A stretch of DNA of 25,451 nucleotides, taken from assembly GCA_002368955.1 (NCBI GenBank), contig DFDY01000089.1, forward strand, positions 2,980 to 28,430, read 5' to 3'. The DNA comes from Bacteroidales bacterium UBA3816 (GTDB taxonomy: Bacteria; Bacteroidota; Bacteroidia; Bacteroidales; P3). This document shows positions 7,964 to 15,668 of this stretch, one piece after another. The notes under the pieces were generated by a model that ran no database searches, was not told where the DNA came from, and saw nothing but the letters and a program-made list of their open reading frames with translations. The position numbers and the translations under genes are program-made. How positions within the stretch are numbered: position 1 is the stretch's first letter; every line of letters begins with the position of its first letter.

Positions 7964-9220
7964 TTACCCGACGATTAGTTGGGTGGTAGTGCGCGAGCGC
8001 TGTTGCAGCAGCACGGGTCTTCCGGCCACAATCTTGTCTATGATTTCCTGTGTGTAGTAGCGGATGGTGATGAGTTTCAGCCCACGGTTGTAGCGCAGAT
8101 GGAACTGCTCGCCCAGTTTTTCTTGCAGCCCCGCGAGCAGCATTTCGTTGTCGTCGATGCAGATGGAGAAACTCAGGGCCGAGTTTTGCATCAGGTTCAC
8201 GCGTATGTTCAGTCCGGCCAGGGCAGCGAAGATGGTCTGCAGGTTCTCCTCGGCTATGAAGCTGAAGTCTTTGGGCAGGATGGAGAGGAGTGTCTGGTTT
8301 TGCTTGACGATGTAGAGCGGGGTGAGGGGGCGGATGGTGTCGAAGGGGCCAATCTTGGAGCCCTCTGCCTCGGGGGTGACAAAGGACTTGATGTCCAGCT
8401 CTATGTTCTTGTTCTGTATGGGTTTCACCGTCTTGGGGTGGATGACGCTGGCACCGTAGTAGGCCAGCTCTATGGCCTCGTTGTAGGGTATCTCCTCTAT
8501 CTTGACCGTGTCGGGGAAGAACTTGGGGTCGGCGTTGAGGAAGCCTGGCACGTCTTTCCAGATGGTCATGCGATCGGCATTCAGGCAGTAGGAGAGGATC
8601 GAGGCACTGTAGTCGCTCCCCTCGCGCCCCAGGGTGGTGGTGTGGCCGTCGGCAGTGCCGGCGATGAAGCCTTGGGTGACAAAGGTGCGCGTGTTGGCAT
8701 GTGAGGCCATGAATTGCCTGGTCGCTGCCTCCGTCTGCTCAAAGTCGACGATGCCCTCGCGGTAGTTCTGGTTGGTGCAGATGATTTGGCGCACGTCCAC
8801 CCACAGGTTCTCCAGCCCGATGGAGTTGAGGTAGTGGCTGATGATGGTGGTGGACATCAGCTCGCCGAAGCACACCGTCTGGTCGTAGTCGAAGTTGTAG
8901 TTGGTGGGTTCTTTGTCGCACTGCTCGGCCAATTGCGCCATCAGGCTGTCGAAGTCGGCCACCACGGGGTGCTGTGGGTTGGCAAAGAGCCCGCCGATTA
9001 TCTGCCGGTGGTAGTCCCTCAGCTGCTCCAGCAGGGCTGGGTGTTCGGCCCTGGGGCGCACCCCCGGCACCAGCTGCTCCAGCCTGTTGGTGGTCTTGCC
9101 CATGGCTGAAACCACAATCACCAACTGCTCGCCAGCATATCTCTTGACGATGGAGGCCATGTTTCTCACCGCCTCTGTGCTATTGACGGATGCCCCGCCG
9201 AACTTATATACCGCAGTCAT
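7964..9220 (-). CDS. Aspartate kinase (monofunctional, with C-terminal ACT region)
   Basis: The enzyme phosphorylates aspartate at the head of lysine, threonine and methionine synthesis. The 418-residue protein has the kinase start VYKFGGASV (Lys6), VVSAMGKTTNRL (36-47), the substrate/ATP motif GFIAGTADGHTTTLGREGSD (184-203), WKDVPGF (221-227) and YGASVIHPKTVKPI (255-268). The last ~110 residues, from about YIVKQNQTLLSI, look like a regulatory ACT region, so feedback by an amino acid is likely. There is no homoserine dehydrogenase domain, so this is not a ThrA-type fusion. It starts 5 nt after the smpB stop. I cannot tell which isozyme (LysC-type or other) it is. Confidence 0.95.
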   Translation of the reverse strand: MTAVYKFGGASVNSTEAVRNMASIVKRYAGEQLVIVVSAMGKTTNRLEQLVPGVRPRAEHPALLEQLRDYHRQIIGGLFANPQHPVVADFDSLMAQLAEQCDKEPTNYNFDYDQTVCFGELMSTTIISHYLNSIGLENLWVDVRQIICTNQNYREGIVDFEQTEAATRQFMASHANTRTFVTQGFIAGTADGHTTTLGREGSDYSASILSYCLNADRMTIWKDVPGFLNADPKFFPDTVKIEEIPYNEAIELAYYGASVIHPKTVKPIQNKNIELDIKSFVTPEAEGSKIGPFDTIRPLTPLYIVKQNQTLLSILPKDFSFIAEENLQTIFAALAGLNIRVNLMQNSALSFSICIDDNEMLLAGLQEKLGEQFHLRYNRGLKLITIRYYTQEIIDKIVAGRPVLLQQRSRTTTQLIVG

Positions 9221-9225
9221 TATAT

Positions 9226-9687
9226 TCAGAATTTAGAATTCAGAACTTTCTGAAGGTCGCGTTTGGTGTCTTTCTCTTTGATGCTCTCGCGCTTGTCGTA
9301 GAACTTTTTGCCCTTAGCCAGGGAGATGAGCAGTTTGGCGTAGCCTTGGGGGTTGACGAAGAGTTTTACCGGGATGATGGTGTAGCCGCGCTCCTTGATT
9401 TTGTTTTGCAGTTTGCGCAGTTCGCGCTTGTTCAGCAGTAGTTTACGGTCGCGCTTGGCGGCGTGGTTCAGGTAGGAGCCAAAACGGTACTCCGAAATGT
9501 GCATTCCGCGCACAAACAGTTCGTTGCCGATGAATACACAGTAGCTGTCGGTCAGGTTGGCCTTGCCGTCGCGGATAGACTTGATTTCGGTGCCCGTCAG
9601 CACCAGTCCAGCCGTGTAGTCGTCCACCAGAAAGTACTCGTACTCTGCCCGTTTGTTCTTAATCTCTATTATGTTCTTTTCTTCCAT
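9226..9687 (-). CDS. smpB: SsrA (tmRNA)-binding protein
   Basis: SmpB binds tmRNA and brings it to stalled ribosomes for trans-translation. The protein shows the family pattern: NKRAEYEYFLVDDYTAGLVL, the conserved GTEIKSIRDGKANLTDSYC, the HISEYRFGSYLNHAAKRDRK loop, KLLLNKRELRKL, and GYTIIPVKLFVNPQGYAKL. It ends in the basic tail GKKFYDKRESIKEKDTKRDL that inserts in the mRNA channel. I chose the ATG at 9687 (MEEKNI, 153 residues); an in-frame ATG at 9699 would add four residues (MNRD). It is the first gene of a five-gene minus-strand operon. No tmRNA gene (ssrA) is visible beside it. Confidence 0.96.
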   Translation of the reverse strand: MEEKNIIEIKNKRAEYEYFLVDDYTAGLVLTGTEIKSIRDGKANLTDSYCVFIGNELFVRGMHISEYRFGSYLNHAAKRDRKLLLNKRELRKLQNKIKERGYTIIPVKLFVNPQGYAKLLISLAKGKKFYDKRESIKEKDTKRDLQKVLNSKF

Positions 9688-9699
9688 ATCTCTATTCAT

Positions 9700-9990
9700 A
9701 ACGCAAAACAGGCCCTATTATTATACACGCGCGAAAATATAGAGCGAGGCTTTATTGCCGTTGCGCCCTTCGTCAGTTCCGGAACCATTGACTAATCGCT
9801 ATATAAACATTTTTTGGCCGTTTACATTGCGGTGAGATAGCGTGTGTATAACAAAATGATAGTGGTTTACATTTGGGCGAAAGGCTCAGGAAAGGTAAAA
9901 ATAATACTGTTTGCTGAAAATGGGGGCTTGCTTTTTGCTCATTCCCTTTAAGCGAATCGGGAGGGGAATGGGATAGGGAAGAGGCTGCGT
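9700..9990. other. Intergenic region between smpB and the glycosyltransferase
   Basis: I see no gene in this 291-nt stretch. On the minus strand TATATTTT (9741-9734) is one base from a -7 consensus and could drive smpB, but it has no clear -33 partner. On the plus strand TACATTTG (9868-9875) matches the -7 consensus with no -33 partner and no following frame. A hairpin CATTCCC/GGGAATG (around 9940-9972) follows the glycosyltransferase stop on the minus strand but lacks a T tract. Confidence 0.6.
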
Positions 9991-11133
9991 TTAGCGGGTC
10001 CTCAGCACCATTTCCTCGGCAAAGAGTTGGTCGCGGTAGGCGTTGAGGGTAGGGATGGGGTCGTGGAGGAAGTCGACAGGGAGCTGTGAGGGGCTGAGGC
10101 GGAAGGCGGGATTGGCTTTGAGGAACTGGAGGATGCGGAGGCCGTCGACCCGCTCGGCGCAGGAGTGGACAAAGAGGTCGCGCCGCTTGAAGTTGGCACG
10201 CAGGGGCTGCCAGAGGTCATGGGTGCCAAGCTGCTGTCGCAGAAAGGGGCTCATGGGCGTTTCTACGTCAGCATCGAAGAGGGCGGGGAAGGCATCGAAG
10301 GTGGCTTTGACGGCATCGAACCCCGCAGGGCTGTAGAAGGGGTAGCTCTCCTCCATGCCCTCCACTCCACGGGCAATGGCGGGACCGGTGCCGAAGGGGA
10401 CTCTGGCAGAGGCGCGTCCTTGGGGGCGGACGGCCAGGTGGCGGCTGCTGTAGGGCTGGGCGAATTGGCTGACTAGGGTGCCCGTCTTGGCAAATTTCTG
10501 CATCAGGTAGAAGTCTTCGCCCCCTTGAAGCGGGGTGATGCCGCCCACCCGCTGGTAGGCCCAGAGGGGGAAGGCAATAGCACTGCCCAGGGCGGTGAAG
10601 GCGTAGGGACTGCCGATGCGGAGCAGTTGGAGCAAATAGTGGCGCATGTAGCACTCGTAGCGCAGCATAGGACGGTCGAGGACTTCTTGGCCGCAGAGGG
10701 GGTGATAGTAGGGGACGCTGAAGGCACTGCTGTGGGGATGGGCGTTGAGGGTGGCAAGGAGGGCCAGTAGATAGTCGGGGTCGAAGTCGGTGTCGGCATC
10801 AAGGCTGACGGCCACTTCATTGTTGTCGTGCTCGGCGAGGATTTGCTCGAACAGCACTTTGCGGGCCCAACCTACGCCTTTGCGCTTGCCGCTCCACCCC
10901 TTGCCGCGAGAACTGCGGTCGATGACCACCAAGGGTAGGTCGGACACTTGTGACAGGAGCTGTAGGCATTGCTGGTTCTCTTCGAAACCTGATCCTCCTT
11001 CGACATTGTTGACACAGCAGTAAAGGGTGAAATGGCGGAAGGACTGGCGGCGCAGCCGATTGAGCAGCAACGGCAGGTTGTCGAGTTCGGCCAAGAGGGG
11101 GACGGCCACGGAGATGTGGGTGTAGGGCCCCAT
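9991..11133 (-). CDS. Family 2 glycosyltransferase
   Basis: This 380-residue GT-A fold enzyme starts with ISVAVPLLAELDNLPLLLNRL and has CCVNNVEGG for the nucleotide-sugar strand. It has the metal-binding DAD at 112-114 (VSLDADTDFDPDYL), and GSAIAFPLWAYQRVGGITPL followed by GGEDFYL (204-210), which carries the ED pair of the acceptor/catalytic region. There is no transmembrane segment, so it acts in the cytoplasm or at the membrane face, on an acceptor that cannot be read from sequence. It starts only 3 nt after the M14 peptidase stop, so both are on one transcript; the pairing has no obvious pathway meaning. Confidence 0.88.
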   Translation of the reverse strand: MGPYTHISVAVPLLAELDNLPLLLNRLRRQSFRHFTLYCCVNNVEGGSGFEENQQCLQLLSQVSDLPLVVIDRSSRGKGWSGKRKGVGWARKVLFEQILAEHDNNEVAVSLDADTDFDPDYLLALLATLNAHPHSSAFSVPYYHPLCGQEVLDRPMLRYECYMRHYLLQLLRIGSPYAFTALGSAIAFPLWAYQRVGGITPLQGGEDFYLMQKFAKTGTLVSQFAQPYSSRHLAVRPQGRASARVPFGTGPAIARGVEGMEESYPFYSPAGFDAVKATFDAFPALFDADVETPMSPFLRQQLGTHDLWQPLRANFKRRDLFVHSCAERVDGLRILQFLKANPAFRLSPSQLPVDFLHDPIPTLNAYRDQLFAEEMVLRTR

Positions 11134-11136
11134 TGG

Positions 11137-12336
11137 CTACAGTTTGACCACTTTTACGGGGCGGCCTTCCACGGTGAGGAAATAGATTCCGGCAGGACGG
11201 TTGGAGAGGTTGTAGTGGTAGACATTGGAGGGGGTGACCACCGTGACATGTCCGTGGGTGGGGTTGGGGTAGACACGGAAGGCGTTGTTGTTGGCGGGCT
11301 CCGTGATGTCCACAGGGGTGTCGTTGGGGATGGCGAGGATTTCTTTGATATAGTTGATGAGGGAGTGCGACATGCAGTGCCAGTAGTGGGGGAGGCGGTC
11401 GCTGGAGAGGGTCTTGGCGGAGGAGAGTTCCATGGTGATTTCGCGCATGTTGTGGTAGTAGTTGAAATAGTCCTGACGGCCGTTGCTGATGACGTACCAG
11501 TCGCCACCGTTGATATAGCCGCTGCTGGTCACGTCGCGGAATCGCTGACTGTCATAAATCCGGCAGGTGTCGACAAAGCGTTTGCCCACCTCTTTCCACC
11601 ATGTGGCATGCTCGTTGAGTTGCTGGAAGGAGGTGAAACTGTCCCAGGGGTAGTTCATCACCTCGCTGCCGCCATGGAGGTTGGCACTGAGGCGGAAGTG
11701 GTGATTTTGGACATATTGAATCATGGCTTCGTTTTCGACTTGGAGGGGGTTCAGTGGGTCGGTGCCGAAAGGGTCGGGGTAGTTGCGGTTGAGGTCGACA
11801 TAGTTGGCGTTGTAACGCATGGAGCCCGCCACGGTGTGGTTGCCTGAGCGATAGGTGCCGTCGGGGTTGGAGAGGGGGTTGATGTAGATGCGTACACGGT
11901 CGAGGAGGTTGGTGATTTCGGCGGAGGTGCCGTAGCTGCTCAGGAGGGTGTCGCAAAGACGAAGCATGAGGTAGAAACCGGTGACCTCGTCGCCGTGCAT
12001 GGTGGAGCTATAGAGGAATTCGGGCCGGTAGTTGTCGGTGGGGTTGGAACCCGTGATGGCCAGCGAGAGGATGAGGCGGCCCTGGACGGAGGTGCCGATG
12101 GTGTCGAGGTGGCAAAGGCTGGGATAGTCGGCAGCAAAACGCTGCATCATGGCCACATAGACTTCATAGGTTGGATAGCGGTTCCACGAGGCCATCTCTT
12201 CAAGAGTGGAGGCCATGTTGACCACCTTGGGGGCCAGGGTGTCCGGCACGGGCGGAAAGGCATCGGGACGCGGTTTCTGCGCCTGGACGGAGAAAACTAG
12301 TAGGAACGAGAAAAGGAGGGTTGCTATTTGTTTCAT
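11137..12336 (-). CDS. Secreted M14 zinc carboxypeptidase with short T9SS sorting domain
   Basis: The 399-residue protein has a signal peptide ending VQAQ (about residue 20), then an M14 carboxypeptidase domain (about 50-335). Zinc ligands are His114 and Glu117 (STMHGDEVTG) and His221 (ANLHGGSEVMNYPWD); the substrate-site DLNRN is at 181-185 and the catalytic Glu is Glu303 (REITMELS). ANLHGG...NYPWD and ITMEL are closest to the M14B (carboxypeptidase N/D) branch, which removes C-terminal residues. The C-terminus (about 352-399) carries FRVYPNPTHGHV, AGIYFLTVEG and KVVKL, a T9SS type A sorting domain, so the enzyme is probably exported and cell-surface attached. From YPNPT to the end is only about 44 residues, shorter than the usual 70-80. 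The next gene begins 3 nt downstream. Confidence 0.93.
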   Translation of the reverse strand: MKQIATLLFSFLLVFSVQAQKPRPDAFPPVPDTLAPKVVNMASTLEEMASWNRYPTYEVYVAMMQRFAADYPSLCHLDTIGTSVQGRLILSLAITGSNPTDNYRPEFLYSSTMHGDEVTGFYLMLRLCDTLLSSYGTSAEITNLLDRVRIYINPLSNPDGTYRSGNHTVAGSMRYNANYVDLNRNYPDPFGTDPLNPLQVENEAMIQYVQNHHFRLSANLHGGSEVMNYPWDSFTSFQQLNEHATWWKEVGKRFVDTCRIYDSQRFRDVTSSGYINGGDWYVISNGRQDYFNYYHNMREITMELSSAKTLSSDRLPHYWHCMSHSLINYIKEILAIPNDTPVDITEPANNNAFRVYPNPTHGHVTVVTPSNVYHYNLSNRPAGIYFLTVEGRPVKVVKL

Positions 12337-12420
12337 AAGTGTGGTGATTCCGAGTCTTGTGTATACTTATCAAATGCTAAATACCCACTGGCTCAGGCAA
12401 ACAGATTCGGGGTTCAGGAC

Positions 12421-13053
12421 TCAGAAGCGAGCCTCGTTGGGGTCGTGGGGGATGCCAGTCTTGCGAACCTTGGCAGGAGCCTGAGGCTGCTTGGGACGGC
12501 TGATGCGGTGGGCAGGTTTCTTGGAGCGGGGCAGGTACTTGACGTCGCCGTCGCTGTTGACCTCCAGCCCATAGACTTTGCCTGTGGTGAGGTTGACTTT
12601 GATGTGCCAGTAGTGGCCGCAGCCGCCCTCGGTGAGGACGATGTCCTGGGTGAGGCGGTCGCCGATGTTGTCGTCCCACACGAAGTTGACCCAAACGATG
12701 TGGCAGCCGGTGATGTCGGTGAAGCCGACATACTGGCGCTCGTACTTGCGGATGTGCTCATCAATGACGGGACACATGCCTTCCTGATTGATATGGTAGC
12801 GGTTGACATAGGCGAGGCGTTTCTGTATCAGACGCTCGGCTTCGGCCACGTCTTCCTCGGTGGGTGTGTAGCGGCCGTCCTGATTCTCGATGATGAAATC
12901 GACATCCCAGCTTTCGCTGAAATTGTAGCCATGATAGTTGCTGCCGTTAATTTCCTCATAGTCCCAGGTTTCGACGGGGACCACATAGTCCTGTGCGTTG
13001 GCTAAGCCACAGAAAGCCATCACCACTGCCAGTATTATTACTGTTCTTTTCAT
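12421..13053 (-). CDS. Secreted hypothetical protein with basic C-terminal tail
   Basis: I do not recognise this 210-residue protein. It has a signal peptide (MKRTVIILAVVMAFCGLANAQ, cut after the second-last or last residue). A compact domain follows (about 45-165) with an acidic helix EEDVAEAERLIQKRLAYVN and two or three cysteines (GMCPV, TGCHI, GGCGHYW) that could form a disulfide outside the cytoplasm. The strand pair HIKVNLTTGKVYGLEVNSDG is reminiscent of PepSY-like repeats, but I would not name it so. The last ~40 residues are proline-, lysine- and arginine-rich (KKPAHRISRPKQPQAPAK) and probably unstructured. It has its own strong promoter, divergent from the CoA-transferase gene. Confidence 0.85.
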   Translation of the reverse strand: MKRTVIILAVVMAFCGLANAQDYVVPVETWDYEEINGSNYHGYNFSESWDVDFIIENQDGRYTPTEEDVAEAERLIQKRLAYVNRYHINQEGMCPVIDEHIRKYERQYVGFTDITGCHIVWVNFVWDDNIGDRLTQDIVLTEGGCGHYWHIKVNLTTGKVYGLEVNSDGDVKYLPRSKKPAHRISRPKQPQAPAKVRKTGIPHDPNEARF

Positions 13054-13103
13054 GCTGTTTTTCTATTTTTGTTTGAGCAATAATAATAACTCAAAATTTG
13101 TTG

Positions 13104-13136
13104 CAAAAGTACACAGAATTTATAAAATAGACAAAA
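13104..13136 (-). promoter_or_regulatory. Bacteroidota-type promoter for the secreted hypothetical gene
   Basis: On the minus strand TTTTG (13136-13132) is followed by 20 nt and then TACTTTTG (13111-13104), a full match to TAnnTTTG. The start codon lies about 50 nt further. This is the clearest promoter in the window. Confidence 0.75.
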
Positions 13137-13138
13137 TT

Positions 13139-13170
13139 TTTTTCGGTATCAGAAAAAATTCTTATATTTG
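13139..13170 (+). promoter_or_regulatory. Promoter for the CoA-transferase/kal operon
   Basis: TATATTTG (13163-13170) matches the -7 consensus exactly. The -33 position holds a T-run (TTTTTC, 13139-13144), close to TTTG. The predicted 5' leader of about 100 nt reaches the ATG at 13280. Its -33 lies only a few bases from the -33 of the divergent promoter, so the two may compete or share a regulator. Confidence 0.6.
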
Positions 13171-13279
13171 CAATTTGTAATTGAGTGTGATACGCAAGTT
13201 GCTTTTTGTGTTGAAACGACTAATAAACAGACGTTAAGAGTATATCAAGAATGAAGATTAAATAAAAAAATATGTCATT

Positions 13280-13927
13280 ATGAGTAAATTCATATCTGTA
13301 AAAGAAGCTGCCGACAAAATTCAGGACGGCATGACTGTAATGGTAGGCGGATTCCTCGGAGTAGGCAATCCCATTGCTTTAATAGACGCGCTGGTTGAAA
13401 AGGGCGTGAAGGACCTGACCATCATCTGCAACGACACCGCATATCCCGAAGTAGGCGTGGGCAAACTTATCACGAACCATCAGGTGAAGAACCTCATCGC
13501 TACCCATATCGGTACCAACAACAATACTATCGACCAGATGAATGCCGGCGAACTCCATGTCACCCTCCAGCCCCAGGGCACGCTGGCCGAGCAGATTCGC
13601 GCTGCGGGCGCAGGCCTTGGCGGCGTGCTGACCACCACCGGTCTGGGCACCGTGGTTGAGAACGGCAAGCAGAAAATCACCGTCGACGGTGTGGAATACC
13701 TGCTGGAGAAACCCGTGCGTGCCGATGTGGCCATTATTGGTGCCAACATCAGCGACGAGATGGGTAACTTGGTCTACAAGGGCACTTCGCAGAATTTCAG
13801 CCCCATGATGGCTACGGCTGCCGATGTGGTGATTGTTGAGCCCCAGGAAATCGTCAAGAACGGTGACATCGCTCCCGAGAATGTGAAGACCCCCGGTATT
13901 TTTGTTGATTTTATTATTAAGAAATAA
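13280..13927 (+). CDS. atoD: CoA-transferase subunit A (acetoacetate/butyrate type)
   Basis: This 215-residue protein has the complete alpha-subunit pattern of AtoDA-type CoA transferases: ISVKEAADKIQDGMTVMVGG, FLGVGNPIALIDALVEKGVK, ATHIGTNNNTIDQMN, LQPQGTLAEQIRAAGAGLGG, and the ending NVKTPGIFVDFIIKK. These enzymes move CoA between acetoacetate or butyrate and acyl donors. In lysine fermentation they link 3-aminobutyryl-CoA/crotonyl-CoA chemistry to acetate and butyrate. The catalytic glutamate sits in the beta subunit, which is not encoded next to it: kal follows after 11 nt, and the upstream gene is divergent. The partner must be elsewhere in the genome. It is the first gene of a short operon with its own promoter. 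Confidence 0.93.
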   Translation: MSKFISVKEAADKIQDGMTVMVGGFLGVGNPIALIDALVEKGVKDLTIICNDTAYPEVGVGKLITNHQVKNLIATHIGTNNNTIDQMNAGELHVTLQPQGTLAEQIRAAGAGLGGVLTTTGLGTVVENGKQKITVDGVEYLLEKPVRADVAIIGANISDEMGNLVYKGTSQNFSPMMATAADVVIVEPQEIVKNGDIAPENVKTPGIFVDFIIKK

Positions 13928-13938
13928 GACAATTCATT

Positions 13939-14331
13939 ATGGCAATTACCTCTATGCTCCGCGTTCGCATGAGCGCAAAGGACGCCCATTACGGCGGAAA
14001 TTTGGTTGATGGCGCACACATGGTTCACCTGTTTGGCGACGTGGCCACCGAACTTCTGATTAAACAGGACGGCGACGAAGGTCTCTTCTGCGCATATGAT
14101 ATGGTTGAATTCAAGGCTCCGGTTTATGCCGGCGACTATATTGAGGCTTACGGTGAGATTACTCATGTGGGCAATACCTCCCGCAAGATGATATTTGAGG
14201 CCTATAAGGTCATCCGCACCCGTCCCGACATCAGTGCCAGTGCAGCTGAAGTGCTGGAAGAGCGCGTACTCGTCTGCCGGGCTACCGGCACCTGTGTCAC
14301 CCCTAAAGAGTGCCAGCGCTACAACAAGTAA
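13939..14331 (+). CDS. kal: 3-aminobutyryl-CoA ammonia lyase
   Basis: This 130-residue hotdog-fold enzyme eliminates ammonia from L-3-aminobutyryl-CoA to give crotonyl-CoA in the lysine fermentation pathway to acetate and butyrate. Recognisable blocks are RVRMSAKDAHYGGNLVDGAH, LFGDVATELLIKQDGDEGLF, and VEFKAPVYAGDYIEAYGEI followed by GNTSRKMIFEAYKVI. Length and pattern fit known Kal proteins of fusobacteria and Bacteroidota. It follows the CoA-transferase alpha gene by 11 nt and precedes a terminator. The other pathway genes (kamA, kamDE, kdd, kce) are not in the window. Confidence 0.92.
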   Translation: MAITSMLRVRMSAKDAHYGGNLVDGAHMVHLFGDVATELLIKQDGDEGLFCAYDMVEFKAPVYAGDYIEAYGEITHVGNTSRKMIFEAYKVIRTRPDISASAAEVLEERVLVCRATGTCVTPKECQRYNK

Positions 14332-14357
14332 GTCAAGATAACAAAGTGAAGAGTGAG

Positions 14358-14397
14358 AAGTGAGAAGTGGTTTGCCGCTTTTGCTTCTCACTTTTTT
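14358..14397 (+). terminator. Intrinsic terminator after kal
   Basis: A 10-bp stem, AAGTGAGAAG (14358-14367) and CTTCTCACTT (14384-14393), is followed by a T tract to 14397. It lies 26 nt after the kal stop. The transporter begins 21 nt later, so transporter expression would need readthrough or its own weak promoter. Confidence 0.8.
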
Positions 14398-14418
14398 ATT
14401 ACGTAACTTCTGTATGTT

Positions 14419-15612
14419 ATGAAACTAAGTAAATTCGGCATTCTGCCCAAGATTCTTATCGCCATAGCGCTGGGTATTATCTGTTCGTTTTTCTTCCCAG
14501 GATGGCTGGTGCGCGTGTTTCTCACGTTCAACTCCATTTTCAGCAACTTCTTGGGGATGTTCATCCCGCTGCTGATAATTGGTCTGGTGGCACCAGGCAT
14601 TGCCGATTTGGGCAAGGGTGCCGGCAAACTATTGCTCATCACCGTGCTGCTGGCTTACGGTTCCACCGTGCTTTCGGGTATTTTCTCTTATGCTTCGTGC
14701 AGTTTGGCCTACCCCCATATACTGGGTGACGGACTTTCGTCGCTGGGCAATATGGACATGAGCAACAAACTTGCCCCCTATTTCAGCATTGAGATGCCCG
14801 CTTTCATCTCGGTGACCACAGCCTTGGTGCTGGCCTTTATTCTAGGTCTCAGCACGGCCTATATCAGCGGCAACACAATGAGAGGCTTTCTGGTGGACTT
14901 CCGCGACATCATCACCTCGGTCATCACCAAAGTCATTATTCCGTGCCTGCCCATTTATATCTTTGGTATTTTCTTTCAAATGGGAGCCGAAGGGCATGTA
15001 GGGGCAGTGCTGGCCGCATTCCTTAAGATAGTGGGTTTCATTTTCCTGCTTCATGTTACCGAGCTGGTGTTCCTCTTTCTGGTGGCAGGACCCATTGCCA
15101 AGAAGAACCCCTTTAAGGCCTTGGTGACTATGCTGCCCGCCTATGTGACGGCACTGGGCACCTCTTCATCGGCCGCCACCATCCCCGTTACTTTACAGCA
15201 GGCTATCAAAAATGGGGTGCGCAGCGAGACGGCCAGTTTCACCGTTCCCCTCTGCGCCACCATACACATGCCATGCAGCATTCTGAAGATTACGGCTGTG
15301 GCATACGCCATCTCACTGAGTATGGGACTACCTTGTGATTTTGGCACCTATCTCGGATTCATCATGATGTTGGGCATTACTATGGTTGCCGCACCGGGAG
15401 TGCCCGGCGGAGCCATCATGGCGGCACTGGGACTGCTGGAGAGCATGCTGGGTTTCGGTGCCAATATGCAAGGCCTGATGATTGCCATTTATATTGCTAT
15501 GGACAGCTTTGGCACGGCAGGCAATGTCACTGGCGACGGTGCCATTGCCCTCATCGTTGATCGCATAAGGGGTCATAAAGAAGAAGAGATGCCGCTGACA
15601 ACAAGGGATTGA
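14419..15612 (+). CDS. DAACS-family cation symporter with atypical signature residues
   Basis: This 397-residue inner-membrane protein aligns with the dicarboxylate/amino acid:cation symporter (glutamate transporter-like) fold. It has many hydrophobic segments, the serine-rich hairpin GTSSSAATIPVTLQ (247-260) and, near the end, MDSFGTAGNVTGDGAIALIV (361-380). Compared with GltPh, the TM7 motif NMDGT is replaced by HMPCS (283-287), and the TM8 arginine that binds the substrate carboxylate (Arg397 in GltPh) is Gly365. Thr366, Asn369 and Asp373 are kept. It should therefore not be called a glutamate/aspartate carrier; a different substrate or coupling ion is likely. Its position after kal suggests, but does not show, transport of an amino acid feeding that pathway. 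Confidence 0.88.
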   Translation: MKLSKFGILPKILIAIALGIICSFFFPGWLVRVFLTFNSIFSNFLGMFIPLLIIGLVAPGIADLGKGAGKLLLITVLLAYGSTVLSGIFSYASCSLAYPHILGDGLSSLGNMDMSNKLAPYFSIEMPAFISVTTALVLAFILGLSTAYISGNTMRGFLVDFRDIITSVITKVIIPCLPIYIFGIFFQMGAEGHVGAVLAAFLKIVGFIFLLHVTELVFLFLVAGPIAKKNPFKALVTMLPAYVTALGTSSSAATIPVTLQQAIKNGVRSETASFTVPLCATIHMPCSILKITAVAYAISLSMGLPCDFGTYLGFIMMLGITMVAAPGVPGGAIMAALGLLESMLGFGANMQGLMIAIYIAMDSFGTAGNVTGDGAIALIVDRIRGHKEEEMPLTTRD

Positions 15613-15668
15613 AGCCCTCATTTTTATAATTTAGTTAATTGTTTTTTCGTCATTTTAAAAAAAAGATG

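Noticed and set aside
7979..8704. A 241-codon plus-strand frame opposite aspartate kinase
   Set aside because: Antisense shadow with no recognisable motif; the minus-strand kinase has its full set of motifs.
9868..9875. Plus-strand TACATTTG as a promoter of a small RNA
   Set aside because: It matches the -7 consensus but has no -33 partner, no terminator and no reading frame after it.
9940..9972. CATTCCC/GGGAATG hairpin as terminator of the glycosyltransferase gene
   Set aside because: The stem is short with a loop of about 17 nt, and no T tract follows on the minus strand.
11032..11847. A 271-codon plus-strand frame across the glycosyltransferase and M14 genes
   Set aside because: Its Gly/Val/Asp-rich composition is typical of the antisense of GC-rich coding DNA, and it spans two well-supported genes.
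13774..14391. A 205-codon minus-strand frame opposite the CoA-transferase and kal
   Set aside because: Both plus-strand proteins match their families over full length; the antisense frame has no family features.
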